Source of the DNA: Oceanidesulfovibrio indonesiensis
Lineage (GTDB): Bacteria; Desulfobacterota; Desulfovibrionia; Desulfovibrionales; Desulfovibrionaceae
Length of the DNA stretch: 64,000 nucleotides
Assembly: GCF_007625075.1 (NCBI RefSeq)
Contig: NZ_QMIE01000010.1
Location: 62,001-126,000, forward strand
Direction of reading: 5' to 3'
Position numbers and translations under genes: made by a program. The notes below the pieces were generated by a model. The model searched no databases. It had not been told where the DNA came from and was given only the letters and a program-made list of their open reading frames with translations. The stretch's first letter is position 1, and every line of letters begins with the position of its first letter. Below, in pieces: positions 1-11,713 of this stretch.

Positions 1-1382
1 GGTTCGAATATGTAGCCCATGGCTTCGTCGCTGATGCCGGGCCCGGTGTCGGCAATACTGAACAGCAACTGGGGCTTTCCGGGTATCTGAAACAACGGAT
101 TGACTTCCAGGGTGATGGTTCCGCGGCGGGTGTATTTGAATGCATTACCCACAAGATTGAAGAGAATCTGCCGCAAGGCGCCTTCGTCCGTATGGATGAT
201 TTCAGGAACATTTTCGTCCACTTCGCAGCGCATCTCGACGAATTGTAGCTTTTCGTGTCCGGCAAAGCTGTCCATGACGGTCCGCAGCAGATGAGACAGA
301 TCGAAATCCGTCTTCTGGAGCTCGATCTTGCCGGATTCGATGCGGCTCACGTCAATCACGTCATCCACCACATCGAGCAGGCTTCCGGCTGCGTTCGTGG
401 CCACGTCCAGATACTCGCGCTGCTCTGACGTCATGGACGTTGAGCCCAGCAGCTTGAGCATGCCAACAACACCATTGAGCGGGGTTCGTATCTCGTGGCT
501 CGTATTGGCGATGAACTGTGTTTTGGACTGACTCGCGAATTCAGCTTCGACCTTGGCCTTCAGGAGTTCGTCACGCACTCGTTTCATGTCCGTGATGTCG
601 GTGAAGACGCCGATGATGCCTTTCGTCTTGCCCTGCGTATCCCGGTAGAGCGACTTGTGGAACTCGACTTCCCGCAGCGCACCGCTCGCGGCCAGAACGG
701 GCATTTCGTAGCGTTGTGGCTGCTGCGTTCTGAGGATTTCCTTGTCGCGTCGCTCATAATCCTGCGCATACCGTTCCGGCGCAATGTCATGGGCCGTCTT
801 TCCGATGATCTGATCCTTGCGCAAGCCGAAGAAACTCGCGAAGGCGTCGTTGCAGTCGGCGAATCGCAAGTCCGTGGTTTTATAGAAAACCGGCAACGGA
901 ATGGTGTTCAGCACCGAACGCAGGAATTCATCGCTTTCCCGACGCATGTGCTCGTATCGTTTTCTGTCGATGGCCCGCTGCACCGTCCGTGCGAGCATGT
1001 GGTCTTTTTCGTAGCGATGCTTCTCTATGTAGTCGGTGGCGCCAAGCTCCATGGCCTTGGCAACTATGGTGCGGTCGCCTTCGGCTGTGATGAAGAGAAT
1101 GGGTCGGTCCACGAAGCCGTCGTCATGACGAACCCGTTTCAGAAACTCTATTCCATCTATATCAGGCAAAAGATAATCAAGAATCACGCAATCGATCTGT
1201 CCATCTTGATATATTTCAAGCCCTTCTTCCCCTTTGGCTGTCTCCACTATCTCGTATGAAGTTGATGGGTCCTTCTGCAGCACATAGCGGATGGCTATGC
1301 GTTGCACCTCACTGTCTTCGACGAGAAGAATCCTGAGCGTATCTTTGCTCGGATCAAAATCAGTCAACACGTCGTTATGCAT
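1..1382 (-). CDS. Receiver-PAS-histidine kinase, 3' end outside window
   Basis: Reading the minus strand from an ATG at 1382-1380, preceded by a strong AGGAGG Shine-Dalgarno sequence, gives 460 uninterrupted codons that run off the left edge. Residues about 15-130 form a receiver domain (acidic pair in LLVEDSE, phospho-acceptor Asp69 in ILDYLLPD, Lys121 region). Residues about 150-270 are a PAS/PAC sensor. A DHp helix follows with the H-box [11 protein letters not shown] (His296), then an ATPase domain with N-box LVGNAFKYT and G1 box DTGPGI just before the edge. The product is a soluble signalling kinase; an N-terminal receiver suggests it is phosphorylated by, or passes phosphate to, another two-component protein. 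No membrane segment is visible. Signal and partner are unknown, and further C-terminal domains may lie outside. It lies downstream of the TPR lipoprotein gene on the same strand. Confidence 0.93.
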   Translation of the reverse strand, partial: MHNDVLTDFDPSKDTLRILLVEDSEVQRIAIRYVLQKDPSTSYEIVETAKGEEGLEIYQDGQIDCVILDYLLPDIDGIEFLKRVRHDDGFVDRPILFITAEGDRTIVAKAMELGATDYIEKHRYEKDHMLARTVQRAIDRKRYEHMRRESDEFLRSVLNTIPLPVFYKTTDLRFADCNDAFASFFGLRKDQIIGKTAHDIAPERYAQDYERRDKEILRTQQPQRYEMPVLAASGALREVEFHKSLYRDTQGKTKGIIGVFTDITDMKRVRDELLKAKVEAEFASQSKTQFIANTSHEIRTPLNGVVGMLKLLGSTSMTSEQREYLDVATNAAGSLLDVVDDVIDVSRIESGKIELQKTDFDLSHLLRTVMDSFAGHEKLQFVEMRCEVDENVPEIIHTDEGALRQILFNLVGNAFKYTRRGTITLEVNPLFQIPGKPQLLFSIADTGPGISDEAMGYIFE

Positions 1383-1461
1383 AGGTCCTCCTGAATTCAT
1401 ACACACTACTCGAATAATCGAGTGAGGAGCAAGAAACGACTTGTAGCAGACCGCCAGACCG

Positions 1462-2334
1462 TTACGGGCTGACCCGTTTGAGGTGCTTGAGGCGCGTATC
1501 GACGACTCGAGGGTTCGGGTAGGACAATCTGATCGATTCCAATATGGAAACGGCTTCGCTGTAACGTTCCTGGTCTTCAAAAACATCCGCGAGAAGAAAC
1601 GCGGCCAGGGCGCGACGTTCCTGGTCCACCTCGGGGTTTCCCATGATGGCGGAAAGGGTCTCCTCGGCCTCGTCGTAGCGTTCCATGAATATCTGATTCT
1701 GCGCCAGGGTGTATCGACACCGTTGTTCGAGGTCAGACGATTGAGCATCTCGAATGCAGATGTTCAGCTCCTCGGCAGCCAGAGCATATGCTTTCATGGA
1801 CTGATGATTGCGTGCGATTCGGTAGTGGATACGCGCCGCTGCCGATGGATCGACCACCGGAAGGCTCAGACATTTCTTCCATGTTTCCAGCGCCTTGGTA
1901 TTCTGATTCATGTTCTCGTAGATTTCGGCGAGCTTGGTAAGCAACTCGTAGGCCTTGCTGCTTTGATCGCCGAATTCCAGATACATGGCGTCAAGGATCG
2001 ACGTGGCGCGGTTCGGGTCCTGCCGCACGGAGAGCGCCATATCCAGGAGTCTGTTCCAGGCTTCCCAACGATCCTTCCCCTGGGGTCTGGATTGGATGTA
2101 ATGCTCGTACAGCCGTTCCGCCTCGCTGTAATGACCGGCAGCGAAGGCCTTCCGTGCCTCGGAGAGGGTCGGTTGCCCCTGCTCCCCGCCTTTGCACCCT
2201 GCCAGGCAGAACACAGCGAGCAGGCTCAAAATGGCCACAAACAGGCGCCAGGGGCGCCCTTCGTTGAAACGAGCTGATTGATGCGGAAGTGAGCCCATGG
2301 CAACCGGATGGAAACGGAAAAGAGCCGACACCAT
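1462..2334 (-). CDS. TPR-repeat lipoprotein
   Basis: The predicted protein has a type II signal peptide: a basic stretch, a hydrophobic core, and lipobox LAGC with the lipidated Cys near residue 47. The mature part is all-helical with several TPR-like repeats (for example AFAAGHYSEAERLYEHY and ALETWKKCLSL), so it is probably an outer-membrane or periplasmic scaffold. I placed the start at the second ATG (2334) because GGAG lies seven bases upstream; an in-frame ATG at 2346 is an alternative. It begins about 20 bases after the gyrA stop and is probably cotranscribed with gyrA. A TPR protein after gyrA is a familiar Desulfovibrio arrangement. The specific function is unknown. Confidence 0.85.
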   Translation of the reverse strand: MVSALFRFHPVAMGSLPHQSARFNEGRPWRLFVAILSLLAVFCLAGCKGGEQGQPTLSEARKAFAAGHYSEAERLYEHYIQSRPQGKDRWEAWNRLLDMALSVRQDPNRATSILDAMYLEFGDQSSKAYELLTKLAEIYENMNQNTKALETWKKCLSLPVVDPSAAARIHYRIARNHQSMKAYALAAEELNICIRDAQSSDLEQRCRYTLAQNQIFMERYDEAEETLSAIMGNPEVDQERRALAAFLLADVFEDQERYSEAVSILESIRLSYPNPRVVDTRLKHLKRVSP

Positions 2335-2356
2335 GGCCGGCTCCATTCCGCATGCT

Positions 2357-4777
2357 TCAGATGGTGTTTTCCTGCACGATGTCGAAGGCCACGGCGGTGC
2401 CTCCGTTGTCCAGCCGTACGACGCGGACGCCCTGTGTGGCGCGCCCCACGAGGCTGATATCCTTGACCGACGTGCGGATGATCTTGTTCGTTGATGTGAG
2501 CAGAACGATCTCGTCTTCCTCGTGCACGGCCGTGGCGCCCAGCACGCTGCCGGTCTTCGAGGTCGTCTTCATGTTGATGATGCCCTTGCCGCCACGCGAC
2601 TGGAGCCGGTAGAGGTCCAACGCTGAGCGTTTGCCGAAGCCCTTCTCAGAAATGGTGAGAATCTGCGGGCGGGTTTCCTCGTTGGGAATGACGGCCGAGA
2701 CCACCTCGTCGTTCTTGCCGAGGGCGATGCCCTTCACGCCCATGGAGGAGCGGCCCATGGGCCGCACGTCCTTGAGGCTGAAGTGAATGGACATGCCTTT
2801 GGCCGTGGCCAGGATGACCTCGTCCGAACTGATTACATTGCGAACGGTAATGAGCTCGTCGTCTTCGCGCAGACCCACGGCGATGAGACCCGTACGCCGG
2901 CAGCGGGAGTACTGGTCCGCACTGGTGCGCTTCACCACGCCCTGTCTGGTGACGAACAGGAAGAAGCGGTCCTCGCTGAACTCCCGGATGGAGAGGATGG
3001 TTGCGGCCCATTCATCCTTTTCCAGGGGCAGGAGGTTGGCGATATGCGCGCCCTTGGCCGTGCGCGAGCCTTCCGGCACCTGGTGCGCCTTGAGCTGGTA
3101 CATGCGGCCCCGGTTGGTGAAGAGCAGCAGATACTGGTGGTTGGTCGTGACGAGGAAGTTCTGGATGATGTCCCCGTCCGACGTGGCCACGCCTGCGATT
3201 CCTTTGCCGCCCCGGCGCTGCTGCTGGTAGGTGTCCAGCGGCGTACGCTTGATGTACCCGCGACGTGACAGCGTGATGACCACGTCCTCGTCCGCGATGA
3301 GATCCTCGATATCGATGCCGCATGCCTCGTCCTGGAGGATACGGGTGCGCCGCGTGGTGGCGTAGCTGTTCTTGATTTCTTCGAGCTCGTTGCGGATGAC
3401 GCCCACGAGCACTTCCTCGCTCCGGAGGATGGAGTTCAGGTACTCAATGCGCTTGATGAGCTCGGCGTACTCTTCTTCCAGCTTGTCTCGCTCCAGGCCT
3501 GTGAGCCGTTGCAGACGCATGTCCAGAATGGCCTGGCTCTGCACCTCGGAGAGCCCGAAGCGATCCATGAGCTTCGCCTTGGCCGTTGCCGGATCGGGCG
3601 CGGCGCGGATGAGCTCAATGACCTCGTCGATGTTGTCGATGGCGATCTTGAGCCCTTCGACGATGTGCAGCCGCTCCTCGGCCTTGCGCAGGTCGTAGCG
3701 GGTGCGGCGCAGGATGACCTCGCGGCGGTGCTCCAGGAAGTACTCGAGAATCTGTCGCAGATTCAGAAGCTGCGGCCGGTTGTTGACCACTGCCAGCATG
3801 TTGAAACCGAAGCTCGTCTCCAGCTGGGTGTATTTGTACAGCGAATTGACCACGATATCCGGGATAGTGCCCTTCTTCAGGTCGATAACGACGCGGATGC
3901 CCTTACGGTCGGACTCGTCGCGCAGATCGCTGATGCCCTCGATCTTCCGATCGTTGACCAGCTGCGCGATCTTTTCCACGAGGCTTGCCTTGTTCACCGC
4001 ATAAGGGATTTCCTTGATGATGATGGACTCGAAGCCCTTCTTGCGTTCGACGATTTCCACCTCGCCGCGCACGCGCACCGAGCCGCGACCCGTGTTATAC
4101 GCGTCGCGCAGTCCCTCGCCGGCGAACACTGAAGCGCCTGTGGGAAAATCCGGTCCCTTGATGAGCTGCATGAGCTCGCCCACGGTCGCCTGCGGGTTGT
4201 CCAGCAGAAGCAGCAGACCATCCACGAGCTCGCCCAGATTGTGGGGAGGAATGTTCGTGGCCATGCCCACGGCGATGCCTGCCGAGCCGTTGAGCAGCAG
4301 ATTGGGCACCTTGGTGGGCAAAACGACCGGCTCGTGCAGGGTGTTGTCGTAGTTGGGCCGGTAGTCGACGGTCTCTTTTTCGATGTCCGACAGAAACTCG
4401 CTGGTGAGTTTCGTCATGCGGACTTCGGTGTACCGCATCGCTGCCGCGGCATCGCCGTCTATGGAGCCGAAGTTACCCTGGCCGTCCACGAGCAGATCGC
4501 GCATGGAGAAATTCTGCGCCATTCGCACCAGAGCGTCGTAGACCGCGCTGTCACCGTGCGGATGATATTTACCGATGACGTCACCCACCACGCGGGCGGA
4601 TTTCTTGTGCGGACGGTTCCAGCTGTTGCCCAGGTCGTACATGGCGTAGAGAATGCGCCGATGCACGGGCTTGAGACCGTCGCGGACGTCCGGGATGGCG
4701 CGCCCGATGATGACCGACAGCGAATATTCCAGATACGACTTGCGTATCTCTTTTTCGATGGAAATTGAATCTATCAC
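2357..4777 (-). CDS. gyrA: DNA gyrase subunit A
   Basis: GyrA cuts and reseals DNA within the A2B2 gyrase that introduces negative supercoils. The 806-residue product is slightly shorter than E. coli GyrA. The N-terminal breakage-reunion domain is clear ([17 protein letters not shown]) with the catalytic Tyr at about residue 116 in AAAMRYTE. The quinolone-determining positions read HGDSAVYDA, so the residues equivalent to E. coli Ser83 and Asp87 are the sensitive types. The C-terminal beta-pinwheel starts near residue 500 and carries the GyrA box QRRGGKG. The start is GTG at 4777 with AGGA upstream. It follows gyrB by about 60 bases on the same strand. Confidence 0.98.
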   Translation of the reverse strand: MIDSISIEKEIRKSYLEYSLSVIIGRAIPDVRDGLKPVHRRILYAMYDLGNSWNRPHKKSARVVGDVIGKYHPHGDSAVYDALVRMAQNFSMRDLLVDGQGNFGSIDGDAAAAMRYTEVRMTKLTSEFLSDIEKETVDYRPNYDNTLHEPVVLPTKVPNLLLNGSAGIAVGMATNIPPHNLGELVDGLLLLLDNPQATVGELMQLIKGPDFPTGASVFAGEGLRDAYNTGRGSVRVRGEVEIVERKKGFESIIIKEIPYAVNKASLVEKIAQLVNDRKIEGISDLRDESDRKGIRVVIDLKKGTIPDIVVNSLYKYTQLETSFGFNMLAVVNNRPQLLNLRQILEYFLEHRREVILRRTRYDLRKAEERLHIVEGLKIAIDNIDEVIELIRAAPDPATAKAKLMDRFGLSEVQSQAILDMRLQRLTGLERDKLEEEYAELIKRIEYLNSILRSEEVLVGVIRNELEEIKNSYATTRRTRILQDEACGIDIEDLIADEDVVITLSRRGYIKRTPLDTYQQQRRGGKGIAGVATSDGDIIQNFLVTTNHQYLLLFTNRGRMYQLKAHQVPEGSRTAKGAHIANLLPLEKDEWAATILSIREFSEDRFFLFVTRQGVVKRTSADQYSRCRRTGLIAVGLREDDELITVRNVISSDEVILATAKGMSIHFSLKDVRPMGRSSMGVKGIALGKNDEVVSAVIPNEETRPQILTISEKGFGKRSALDLYRLQSRGGKGIINMKTTSKTGSVLGATAVHEEDEIVLLTSTNKIIRTSVKDISLVGRATQGVRVVRLDNGGTAVAFDIVQENTI

Positions 4778-4837
4778 GTACGTGATCCTGTTGGTTGGAT
4801 TTTGGCGCCGGCTGTTACGGGCGCCGTGTTCCTTCGG

Positions 4838-7237
<2,400 letters not shown>

Positions 7238-8404
7238 TTAAATGTCTTCCTCACTATAGTACGTCTCCTCGACGATCTTCATCGGCATGATGATGGTGAG
7301 ATAGTCGGGGTCATCTTCGCCTCGGATGCCACAGGGTCCCTCGCTGCCTGTCAACGTGAAGCCGACCGAGTCGGAAGCGAAGTGGCCGAGCATCTCTATG
7401 AGATTGCGCGTGGGAAATGCGATGCGTTTGATATCGCCTTTGAAATCGGCCTCCAGGGTTTCCTTGGCTGAGCCCACTTCCTGGCCCTGGGTGGTGAGAA
7501 CGAGGCCGTCGCCGCTGAAATCGAAATACGTGCAGCGGTTGCTTTCCGTATTGAAGATCAGCAATCGCTCCAGTGAGTCGGCCAGGGACGCGCGGTTCAC
7601 CGCCAGTGCGGACACCGAATCTTCCTTGAGCTTGGACAGGAAGTTCCGGTAGTCCGGATACTGGTAATAGGAAAGCGGCAGGCTGAAGGTTTCCCGGCCG
7701 TCGCCGCTGCGGAAGAAGAGGCGCTTTTCGCTGATGGCGAGCTCCACGGAGTCGCTGGCCAGCCACTTCTTGAGTTCCATGATGTACTTCTTCTGGATGA
7801 GGATGCCTTCTTCGGGGATGATCTCGGCGAGATCCTGGTTGACGAAGGAGACCATGGCGAACTGGTGGCCGTTGAGCCCGCAGGCTTCAAGCTTGCCGTC
7901 GGCGCCTTCCTCGGGCGATGGCTTCAGGCTCATGCAGGCAATGGCTTCCATGGTGTCCTCGTCCGAGATGCAATAGGCCACTCGGTCGATGAGCTCTTCG
8001 AGGTAGTCCCCCGACCAGACCACTGTCTGCACGTCCGGAAAGATATTGAGATTCTGGAACCAGGTCACGTCGTTGGTGGGCAGTTTGTAGTTCCGCTGGT
8101 TCTGTTCGATGATCATGGTGCGGCCGTCGCCCTCGAGCTTGAGGGTGATCTCGCCCGGGGGCAGCCTTTTCACGAGGTCGTAGAACGAGCGGCCCTGAAC
8201 GCCCGCAAGACCTTCCTCGACAATTTCAGCCTGATAAGAGCCGGCGAACTCAAGGTTCGAGTCCGTGGACATCAGTGAAAGCTGACCGTTTTCCGCTTTT
8301 ACCCAAATGGTTCGCAGATAAGCGGCTCCTGTCCTGGCCGGGATGATGTTGGCCGACTTTTGCAGGCCTTCGAGGATGTCCTCTTTATAAACTTTAACTA
8401 TCAT
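7238..8404 (-). CDS. dnaN: DNA polymerase III beta sliding clamp
   Basis: DnaN is the ring-shaped processivity clamp of the replicative polymerase. The 388-residue product fits the three-domain clamp family; its start (MIVKVYKEDILEGLQKSANI) and C-terminal region (YLTIIMPMKI) resemble other beta clamps. The ATG at 8404 has a strong AGGAG six bases upstream. It lies 173 bases downstream of dnaA and abuts gyrB without a spacer, so dnaN-gyrB-gyrA form an operon reading away from dnaA. The protein is about 20 residues longer than E. coli DnaN because of small insertions. Confidence 0.95.
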   Translation of the reverse strand: MIVKVYKEDILEGLQKSANIIPARTGAAYLRTIWVKAENGQLSLMSTDSNLEFAGSYQAEIVEEGLAGVQGRSFYDLVKRLPPGEITLKLEGDGRTMIIEQNQRNYKLPTNDVTWFQNLNIFPDVQTVVWSGDYLEELIDRVAYCISDEDTMEAIACMSLKPSPEEGADGKLEACGLNGHQFAMVSFVNQDLAEIIPEEGILIQKKYIMELKKWLASDSVELAISEKRLFFRSGDGRETFSLPLSYYQYPDYRNFLSKLKEDSVSALAVNRASLADSLERLLIFNTESNRCTYFDFSGDGLVLTTQGQEVGSAKETLEADFKGDIKRIAFPTRNLIEMLGHFASDSVGFTLTGSEGPCGIRGEDDPDYLTIIMPMKIVEETYYSEEDI

Positions 8405-8442
8405 TAAATTCTCCTCGTCGTTGTTATTAGGGCTGTCGGTTG

Positions 8443-8451
8443 TGTAGATAA
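8443..8451 (-). promoter_or_regulatory. DnaA-box-like 9-mer between dnaA and dnaN
   Basis: The minus strand reads TTATCTACA, one mismatch from the consensus TTATCCACA, in the 173-base dnaA-dnaN gap. I see no cluster of further boxes here, so it may be an autoregulatory site or chance. It does not by itself mark oriC. Confidence 0.25.
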
Positions 8452-8577
8452 CCTATGCAACCCATTGAGAGGAATGAATATTCCTATGAACAATCACAGC
8501 GACACCGTCTCGACATCACGAACATCCGGCAGGTATAAGTATGGTTCGGGGTGCATACGTGTTCTTCATGCGACAGG

Positions 8578-9855
8578 TTACGAACATTTTTTCTTCAGCT
8601 GGGTAACCAGGTGTTTCACGGAAGGATCCCCTGCCATGCGTTCTTCCATCTTTTTCACGGCGTACATGGCCGTGGAGTGGTCTTTACCGCCGAAAAGCCG
8701 GCCCAGCGCCGGGTAGGACAACCCCAGCAGCGACCGGCACAGGTACATGCCCATTTGCCTGGCGAAGACTATTGTTTGACTGCGCTTGTGTCCAGCCAAC
8801 TCATACTCAGGTATCTGAAAATGCTCCGCCACAACTTGGAAGATTTTTTCAGGATCCACACGGTTGGTCGGCGTCTCCTCGGCGTACTGGAGGATGGACT
8901 GAAAATCCTGGTCCTGAATTTCCTTGTGCACGAGTTCCTTGAAAGCAAATAATTTGAGCAGTATGCCTTGCAGAAAGCGAAAATCGTCGAACCGCTGGGC
9001 CAGGGTAAGCATCTGCGTCTTGGTGAGCTTGAGCCGCTTGGCCTGGCAGAGCCGCTTCACGTAGCGCGTGCGCACATCGAGGTCATGCGGCTTGAGCGTG
9101 ACCACCAGACCGCCCTCCACGCGCGACTTGAGGCTTTTTGGCAGGTTCTCCATGGTGGTGACGCCCTGGTTGGATGCAAAGAGCATTTTGCGCTTTGCGC
9201 CGTAAAAGTCGTCGAACAACTCAAGCAGGGTCTCGTGCACGTCCGGGATATCCCGAAGGCGGTGGAAGTCGTCCAGAATGAGGCAGACGTGCTTGGCGAA
9301 CCGTTCTTTGAGCGATCCGTGATTCGAGACCACGAGAGCACGCAGATCGTCCGGCGTGCCGTAGAAGATGCCGCTCGGGTCCACGGTCTTGCTCATTTCG
9401 TTTGCCATTGCCTTGAGCAGATGTGTTTTCCCGGTTCCCGAAGGCCCGCAGATAACGAAGGGGTTGTACTGGGAATCGCTTGATTTCGCTACCTGGCGCG
9501 CCGTGGCCAGGGGAAAGTAGTTTTTCTGATTGGCTATGTAGTTTTCCAGGGTGAAGGAATGGCCGAAGGGGAAATCCGTGCGGGTGGCGGCGCCTATGGA
9601 CGCAGCATTCGTCGCTGCGCGCCCCTGGCCGTTGACATAGCGCAGCGTATAACCCGGCCCAAGGAACAGGGAGAGCTGCTCTTCGAACTTATCGCGCACC
9701 GTGGTGGAGAACCATTCCGCAAAAAAGCGGTGCGGAAAGCGGATGACGAAGCATTTCTCCTCGTCGCACGGCGTGATCATCAAGGGGTCGAACCACCGCT
9801 TGAGTTCTTCGTCCGTGCACGACTGGCGGAGATGTTGGCGCAGGCTGTCTTTCAA
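8578..9855 (-). CDS. dnaA: Chromosomal replication initiator DnaA
   Basis: DnaA binds boxes at oriC, melts the origin and loads the helicase. All four domains can be seen. Domain I is at about residues 1-75 (EELKRWFDPL). A short linker follows. The domain III AAA+ ATPase has Walker A GPSGTGKTH (about 138-146), Walker B LILDDFHRL and an arginine-finger region near LKSRVEGG. Domain IV has the DnaA signature GGKDHSTAMYAVKKM near residue 390. Walker B reads DDFH rather than the common DDIQ. At 425 residues it is slightly short because the linker is small. The only usable start is TTG at 9855, because a stop in the same frame lies upstream with no ATG or GTG between; no clear ribosome binding site precedes it, which suggests weak initiation. 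Confidence 0.93.
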   Translation of the reverse strand: MKDSLRQHLRQSCTDEELKRWFDPLMITPCDEEKCFVIRFPHRFFAEWFSTTVRDKFEEQLSLFLGPGYTLRYVNGQGRAATNAASIGAATRTDFPFGHSFTLENYIANQKNYFPLATARQVAKSSDSQYNPFVICGPSGTGKTHLLKAMANEMSKTVDPSGIFYGTPDDLRALVVSNHGSLKERFAKHVCLILDDFHRLRDIPDVHETLLELFDDFYGAKRKMLFASNQGVTTMENLPKSLKSRVEGGLVVTLKPHDLDVRTRYVKRLCQAKRLKLTKTQMLTLAQRFDDFRFLQGILLKLFAFKELVHKEIQDQDFQSILQYAEETPTNRVDPEKIFQVVAEHFQIPEYELAGHKRSQTIVFARQMGMYLCRSLLGLSYPALGRLFGGKDHSTAMYAVKKMEERMAGDPSVKHLVTQLKKKCS

Positions 9856-9886
9856 GTCGGATCGTGAAGACCGGTATGCTTTGTGA

Positions 9887-10063
9887 ATGAAGTTGGCGTA
9901 CGCTGGACGGCGACCGGCTCATCGCCCAGCGTCATGGACAGACCATCAGTACGACAAAGGCGCCTGGCATGTGCTTGACCACAAGAATCATGCGGAATCA
10001 GTCGCCCAGGTCATGGGGCACTGGATCGGAAAAAGTCCCTGTGCGGACATGGCGAACCCATAG
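9887..10063 (+). CDS. Small ORF divergent from dnaA, possibly damaged
   Basis: An ATG-started frame of 58 codons lies in the 267-base gap between dnaA and the PilZ gene. Its second half (for example GAWHVLDHKNHAESVAQVMG) looks protein-like. Its first half looks protein-like only in a neighbouring frame (LDGDRLIAQRHGQT at about 9903-9945). Two compensating single-base shifts would join the two into one sequence. It may be a decayed or mis-sequenced small gene. No good ribosome binding site is visible and I recognise no family. Confidence 0.35.
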   Translation: MKLAYAGRRPAHRPASWTDHQYDKGAWHVLDHKNHAESVAQVMGHWIGKSPCADMANP

Positions 10064-10122
10064 CAGATTTTCGCGCGAGTTCAAACTATAAACATTTGGG
10101 AATACGAAAAAAGATAATTAAA

Positions 10123-10503
10123 TCAACTGCAGTTGTCACAAACTTCAAAGCAGCATCCGACAGCGTTGTCCACCTGCCAAACAACATGGACCTCCAGGTT
10201 GGAGAGCAACTGACAATACGGCTCTATCCGGCATTGTTCGATATAAAGGGTCTCATGTCTGGCAAGATCCGGGCATGGCAGAAATTTTCCACCGTTCGAG
10301 TCCGTGCACAACAGCTTCAGTCCACCCAGGCTGAAATCGACTATCCGTGCGTGGAAAGGTTCTCCGTTTTCGCGGTTCACGATGACGAGATTTTCCCCTT
10401 CAGATTCGGAGATGACCACCCGCATCCAACGTCGTCTGTCCTCGACTGAGACCTTGCCCACACGAGCCTCCAATTTTGAGTTGGAACGCTGCGACTTCTT
10501 CAC
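10123..10503 (-). CDS. PilZ-domain protein
   Basis: PilZ domains bind cyclic di-GMP and regulate motility, biofilm or polysaccharide export. The 126-residue product has the two hallmark motifs: an arginine pair R24-x3-R28 within RRRWMR and D56-x-S-x-x-G in DFSLGG. These are followed by beta-strands ending VVWQVDNAVGCCFE. It is a single-domain cytoplasmic protein, so it probably acts as an adaptor. The start is GTG at 10503 with a poor Shine-Dalgarno sequence; a hairpin sits immediately upstream. The nearest upstream gene on this strand is a TolQ-type channel 237 bases away. The target is not evident from the context. Confidence 0.8.
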   Translation of the reverse strand: MKKSQRSNSKLEARVGKVSVEDRRRWMRVVISESEGENLVIVNRENGEPFHARIVDFSLGGLKLLCTDSNGGKFLPCPDLARHETLYIEQCRIEPYCQLLSNLEVHVVWQVDNAVGCCFEVCDNCS

Positions 10504-10504
10504 A

Positions 10505-10549
10505 TATTACCGAAGCAATAAAATCTTGCATTGTTGCTCTCCGGTAATA
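10505..10549 (-). repeat. Inverted repeat abutting the PilZ start codon
   Basis: The arms TATTACCG (10505-10512 on the plus strand) and CGGTAATA (10542-10549) pair perfectly. Inside them AGCAA/TTGCT pair again, giving an imperfect 13-bp stem. In the mRNA the stem ends one or two bases before the GTG start and would cover the ribosome binding region. It could be a translational control element or the binding site of a dimeric regulator. Confidence 0.5.
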
Positions 10550-10649
10550 AGGACCATCACGCGGCATATACCGCGGAGCACAATCAGGTATGAAACGTGC
10601 GTTCCGAGACCGCTGATCAAACCCGAAATCATCTCGCAGCAGACTACCC

Positions 10650-10689
10650 GACCTCCTTAAAGCGAATTATCGATAATGTCCAGGAGGTC
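10650..10689. repeat. Inverted repeat downstream of tolQ-like gene
   Basis: Eight-base arms GACCTCCT (10650-10657) and AGGAGGTC (10682-10689) flank a loop holding the palindrome ATTATCGATAAT (10666-10677). It lies 50-90 bases after the stop of the TolQ-like gene. No T tract follows, so an intrinsic terminator is not assured. The rest of the 10504-10740 gap holds no convincing gene. Confidence 0.4.
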
Positions 10690-10740
10690 AATGATGTTTG
10701 GCAATTGGGTGGCAATACGACCTTTTGTAATTGGGTTATC

Positions 10741-11496
10741 TCAGCGTTTTCGACCGAGTTGCAACGAAGGAAAAGGGCGACGTCCCTGACGGGATGGTTC
10801 TTCCTCTTCAAGAACATTGTTGTCCGTGGACAATCCCTGTTTCATGACGCTGAGAAACGACACGGAAATTTCGTGCAATCCATCTTCCAAAGCGCCGAGG
10901 CGTCCTACAAGGAAGTTATAGGCCACCGAAGCGGGGATGGCCACGAGCAGACCGGCGATGGTGGTCCCCAGAGCTTCGGCCAGGCCGGCACCCACTACCA
11001 TTATGCTTGCCTGCTTCATTTCCGAAAAACCCTGAAACGAATGGAAGATGCCCCAGACCGTGCCGAACAGGCCCATGAGCGGCGCCGCGTTGGCCGACAT
11101 GGCCAGAAAACCCAGTCCCTTCGAAAGCCGGCGGGAAATGGCGAAGCTCTCCTCGTGCATGGACTGGCGCACGTTTTCCAGCAGGATGCGCGCTCGCTCG
11201 CCGGGGCTGGCCTCCACCTTCTGGAGTTGTTCGTACTCCTGAACCCCTTCCCGAATCAGCGAGCTTGAAACCGTATCATCGCCATAGGGGAGGCTTTTGA
11301 TGATGTCGTCCAGCGTATGGGCTGCACGGATTGTCTCCAGATCCTGCTCTTCGCCCTTGCGCGCCCTGTAGAACTGGATAGCCTTGGCGAAAATGATCGC
11401 CCAGCATGCCAGGGACATCCCAAGGAGAAGGATATACTCACCCTGGATGATGAGTGATGCATTCCTGAAAACCGCGATGATTTCGGCTGCGTCCAT
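10741..11496 (-). CDS. MotA/TolQ/ExbB-type proton channel
   Basis: This inner-membrane family uses the proton gradient to drive a periplasm-spanning partner (TolR or ExbD type). The 251-residue product has the usual three helices: about 20-42, 128-153 (family block PLMGLFGTVWGIFHSF) and 172-198 (LGTTIAGLLVAIPA). A large cytoplasmic loop separates the first two. The start has AAGGA upstream of ATG at 11496. No tolR/exbD, tolA or tolB gene is adjacent, so its partner must be encoded elsewhere. The C-terminal tail is basic and probably disordered. TolQ is the closest fit, but ExbB cannot be excluded. Confidence 0.83.
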   Translation of the reverse strand: MDAAEIIAVFRNASLIIQGEYILLLGMSLACWAIIFAKAIQFYRARKGEEQDLETIRAAHTLDDIIKSLPYGDDTVSSSLIREGVQEYEQLQKVEASPGERARILLENVRQSMHEESFAISRRLSKGLGFLAMSANAAPLMGLFGTVWGIFHSFQGFSEMKQASIMVVGAGLAEALGTTIAGLLVAIPASVAYNFLVGRLGALEDGLHEISVSFLSVMKQGLSTDNNVLEEEEPSRQGRRPFPSLQLGRKR

Positions 11497-11713
11497 GGTC
11501 GTATTCCTTACCCGTCTTGTACATCAGAACGGCGGCAATCGAAAGAAAGACGGTCGTACGTCATGCAGATGGCGATACAGCGACATGCGCGGTCGAGCGC
11601 GGATGCATGACACACAATGCTGGTGCGAATCTCTCGGGCATATTGCCCGGGAACCCCATGCGGTCTATCTTTTTTGTGTTCTTTTCGAAACCGAGCGCAG
11701 GAGGATGAATTTC

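Noticed and set aside
10504-10740. Cyclic di-GMP riboswitch upstream of the PilZ gene
   Set aside because: The region is structured, but I cannot see the conserved GEMM core; only simple inverted repeats are supported.
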